Source of the DNA: CAYMOV01 sp964392085
Lineage (GTDB): Bacteria > Oederibacteriota > Muellerivitia > Muellerivitales > Muellerivitaceae
Assembly: GCA_964392085.1 (NCBI GenBank)
Contig: CAYMOV010000057.1
Coordinates: 1 to 15,715 of the forward strand
Direction: 5' to 3'
DNA length: 15,715 bases
Shown: one piece after another, positions 14,045-15,715 of the stretch
Position numbering within the stretch: the stretch's first letter is position 1
How the letters are laid out: every line of letters starts with the position of its first letter
Notes under the pieces: generated by a model
What the model was told of the DNA's origin: nothing
Databases searched by the model: none
The model's input: the letters and a program-made list of their open reading frames with translations, nothing else
Program-made: the position numbers and the translations under genes

Positions 14045-15334
14045 ATGCGGCGATGGGCTCGCGCTTTTGGATTCCTCGGCTTGGCCTTCCTGTTTACCCT
14101 CGTTGGTTGTAATCGTCCCCCCGAGGCCGTCCGCGTGGCGGTCTTCACCTCGGACCCGATGCTCATCAAGATCCTGAACAACGTCGTCAACGGCATCGAG
14201 ACCCGCCACCCGGGCCTTAAGGTCCAGCTCGAGAACATCCCCTACAACAGCTTCCAGGACAAGATCACCACTGAGATCGTGGCGGGTCGACCGCCCGACG
14301 TCATCAGCGTCGAGGCCAACAACTTCGTGGACCTCTACCTTCGGGACGCCTTCGTGGACCTCACGGACCTGGCCCAGCGCGACGGGGTGGACCCCAAGTC
14401 CTTCTACCCGGCCATCATGGGCCGTTACAGCCCGGGGGGCCGCATCTACGCCATCCCCTCGGATATGGCCCCGCTCGGCCTGGTGTACTACAACAAGAAG
14501 GTCTTCCAGGAGGCCGGGGTGCCTTACCCGACCGAGAAATGGGCCTGGCCCGAGCCCTTCCTTTCAATGTGCAAGAAGCTCGTGAAGTTCGACGCGACCG
14601 GCAAGCAGACCCGTTGGGCCTTCGCGGAGGCCTACAACATCAGCGCTGAGACCTTCATGTTGAGCAACGGCGGCTATTTCACCGACAGCGAAATCAACCC
14701 CACCAAGCTCGCCCTGGACTCGCCTGAGTGCCTTGAGGCCTTCCAGTTCCGGTGGGACATGATCCACCTCTGGCATGTGTCGCCTACCCAGAGCCAGATC
14801 CAGGCCTTCAACTTCGGCAACGGCTCCGAGAGCATGTTCATCAACGGCAACGTGGCCATGATGAACTCGGGCATTTGGCACACTCCGAATTTCCTGTCGC
14901 ACAAGGAACTGGACTTCGACATCGTTCAGTTCCCCCACGGCCCACGCGGCACCCAGGGTTGGGGTTCGGGCGGGACGGGTTACGCCATCGCGAAGGGTTC
15001 GAAGCGCCAGGAGGACGCCTGGACGGTCGTCAAGGAGCTGACGGGCCCCGAGTTGGAGGCCGCCACCGCCGAGACCGGCATGATCCAACCGGCCCTGATC
15101 AAGGTGGCCGAGTCGGACGCCTTCCTCAAGAGCCCCGGCGCCGAGCACAAGAAGATCCTGCTCGACATGACGAAGTACGCCCGGTTCGGGCCATTCATGA
15201 AGAACTGGAACGAGATCTGGTACGGCCAGGTCGGCCCGGCGTTGGACCCCTGTTGGATCGGCACCAAGAAGCCCGACGAGGTGCTCCAGAAGCTGGTGCC
15301 CGAGCTGAACCAGAAGTATTTCCCGAAGAAGTAG
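14045..15334 (+). CDS. Sugar ABC-transporter substrate-binding lipoprotein (family 1)
   Basis: 429 residues from ATG 14045, chosen because AAGGAG (14033-14038) lies 6 bp upstream and the N-terminus becomes an ideal lipoprotein signal: MRRWARAFGFLGLAFLFTLVGC with lipobox LVGC (Cys22). The in-frame ATG at 13994 would put 17 polar residues ahead of the signal and sits at the likely transcription start. The mature part follows the bacterial extracellular solute-binding family 1 pattern: RVAVFTSDPM, VAGRPPDVISVEA, then GGRIYAIPSDMAPLGLVYYN and KKVFQEAGVPYP, a central Trp-rich region and a SGGTGYAIAKGSKRQEDAW segment. Role: captures an oligosaccharide or monosaccharide outside the inner membrane for import. 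The ligand is not predictable. No permease or ATPase gene is adjacent; the gene stands alone between its own promoter and terminator, so it may rely on components encoded elsewhere. Confidence 0.92.
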   Translation: MRRWARAFGFLGLAFLFTLVGCNRPPEAVRVAVFTSDPMLIKILNNVVNGIETRHPGLKVQLENIPYNSFQDKITTEIVAGRPPDVISVEANNFVDLYLRDAFVDLTDLAQRDGVDPKSFYPAIMGRYSPGGRIYAIPSDMAPLGLVYYNKKVFQEAGVPYPTEKWAWPEPFLSMCKKLVKFDATGKQTRWAFAEAYNISAETFMLSNGGYFTDSEINPTKLALDSPECLEAFQFRWDMIHLWHVSPTQSQIQAFNFGNGSESMFINGNVAMMNSGIWHTPNFLSHKELDFDIVQFPHGPRGTQGWGSGGTGYAIAKGSKRQEDAWTVVKELTGPELEAATAETGMIQPALIKVAESDAFLKSPGAEHKKILLDMTKYARFGPFMKNWNEIWYGQVGPALDPCWIGTKKPDEVLQKLVPELNQKYFPKK

Positions 15335-15343
15335 GCTGAAACC

Positions 15344-15377
15344 AAAAGGCCCGGCGCGTATGCGCCGGGCCTTTTTT
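15344..15377 (+). terminator. Rho-independent terminator after the substrate-binding protein gene
   Basis: GGCCCGGCGC (15348-15357), loop GTAT, GCGCCGGGCC (15362-15371), then six Ts, with AAAA before the stem that can extend pairing. It lies 10 bp after the stop codon and should stop transcription before the toxin gene. Confidence 0.95.
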
Positions 15378-15407
15378 GTTGTCTTAATCCGGTAGGTTGG
15401 GATGAAT

Positions 15408-15436
15408 TTGACAGTCCTTGGGAAGTATGGTATTAA
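15408..15436 (+). promoter_or_regulatory. Promoter of the RelE/HigB-like toxin gene
   Basis: TTGACA (15408-15413, perfect -35), 17 nt, TATTAA (15431-15436, 4 of 6 to consensus). The -10 lies inside a perfect palindrome, so repressor binding there would block RNA polymerase. Confidence 0.6.
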
Positions 15437-15444
15437 ATACCATA
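15426..15444. promoter_or_regulatory. Perfect 19-bp palindrome, likely autoregulatory operator
   Basis: TATGGTATTAAATACCATA is symmetrical over its whole length around a central A/T pair, overlaps the -10 of the toxin promoter and ends 19 bp before the toxin ATG. Such sites are usual for antitoxins or toxin-antitoxin complexes that repress their own operon. The binding protein is inferred and not in the window. Confidence 0.7.
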
Positions 15445-15463
15445 TACCTGCGAAAGGTTCGAT

Positions 15464-15715
15464 ATGGAACATCTTCAAACATCCGAAATTCCATATCGCC
15501 TGATCCGGCTTCCGCAATACGAAAAGGATTTGCGGGGTTTGAAGAGGTTGGAGCCGCGGCTTCACGAAGAAGTTCGGGAGAGCATCAAGTCCGAGATCGA
15601 AACCGGCCGCTTGGATGAGGTCCGTGGAACGGGCGGATGGATCAAGGGGCGGGCGGGATCCCCGACCCGAAACATCGGAAAAAGCGGTGGGTTCAGGTTC
15701 ATTTACCTGTTGTTC
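15464..15715 (+). CDS. RelE/HigB-family toxin, 3'-truncated by window edge
   Basis: An open frame from ATG 15464 to the window end (84 codons, no stop), with a GAAAGG ribosome site 6 bp upstream. The protein begins MEHLQTSEIPYRLIRLPQYE, continues with a charged helical stretch, then LDEVRGTGGWIKGRAGS and ends GKSGGFRFIYLLF. The GTGG ... GKSGGFRxIYL pattern is the core of HigB/RelE-type mRNA interferases of type II toxin-antitoxin systems; Arg78 corresponds to the conserved basic residue of that motif. Only about 20-30 residues should be missing. In HigB-type operons the toxin gene comes first, so an antitoxin gene, probably with a helix-turn-helix (Xre-type), is expected just beyond the window. 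The palindrome in its promoter fits autoregulation. It could instead be a solitary or decayed toxin. Confidence 0.85.
   Translation, partial: MEHLQTSEIPYRLIRLPQYEKDLRGLKRLEPRLHEEVRESIKSEIETGRLDEVRGTGGWIKGRAGSPTRNIGKSGGFRFIYLLF

Noticed and set aside
14564..15565. - strand open frame (333 codons) across the substrate-binding protein gene
   Set aside because: It runs through two-thirds of a well-supported gene, the terminator hairpin and the toxin promoter; the protein has no recognisable features.

Overview
The window is a GC-rich stretch of bacterial DNA dominated by carbohydrate-degrading enzymes. It looks like part of a polysaccharide-utilisation region from a Gram-negative-type bacterium, with lipoprotein signals, a secreted GH2 enzyme and ABC-type sugar capture. 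The long Thr/Asn/Pro linkers of the surface lipoprotein (TNTFTPTNT-like) resemble those I associate with poorly cultured lineages such as candidate phylum FCPU426. That placement is from memory and is weak. No rRNA, tRNA, CRISPR array or transposase gene was seen.

Layout, left to right. (1) On the + strand, the 3' part of a GH5-like (clan GH-A) glycoside hydrolase is followed after 8 bp by a small AT-rich membrane protein gene that is compositionally unlike everything around it. (2) A REP-like palindrome separates these from a block of - strand genes. In transcription order these are: a GH2 beta-galactosidase-like enzyme with no signal peptide (13667 to 10932); a large lipoprotein with four carbohydrate-binding-like modules (10746 to 8056), closed by a strong intrinsic terminator; a second GH2 paralogue with a signal peptide (7854 to 4708); and a GH31 alpha-xylosidase-type enzyme (4311 to 2002). 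The gap between the last two holds several palindromic repeats. (3) On the + strand, a sugar ABC-transporter substrate-binding lipoprotein has its own promoter, an upstream inverted repeat and a terminator. (4) At the right edge is the start of a RelE/HigB-type toxin gene, with a consensus-like promoter overlapped by a perfect 19-bp palindrome.

How the genes could work together. A GH31 with an alpha-xylosidase-type active site, two GH2 beta-galactosidase-like enzymes and a GH5-like enzyme would fit breakdown of a branched plant glucan such as xyloglucan, or another galactose/xylose-decorated polymer. The lipoprotein could bind polymer at the cell surface and the substrate-binding protein could capture released sugars. 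This is inference: no permease, ATPase or regulator gene lies in the window.

The most unusual points are: a carbohydrate-binding-like module inserted into the GH2 sugar-binding domain, duplicated in one paralogue and single in the other; a 582-bp-period tandem duplication of modules in the lipoprotein; and the truncated toxin gene with its operator-like palindrome. I did not find a clearly new defence or mobile system.
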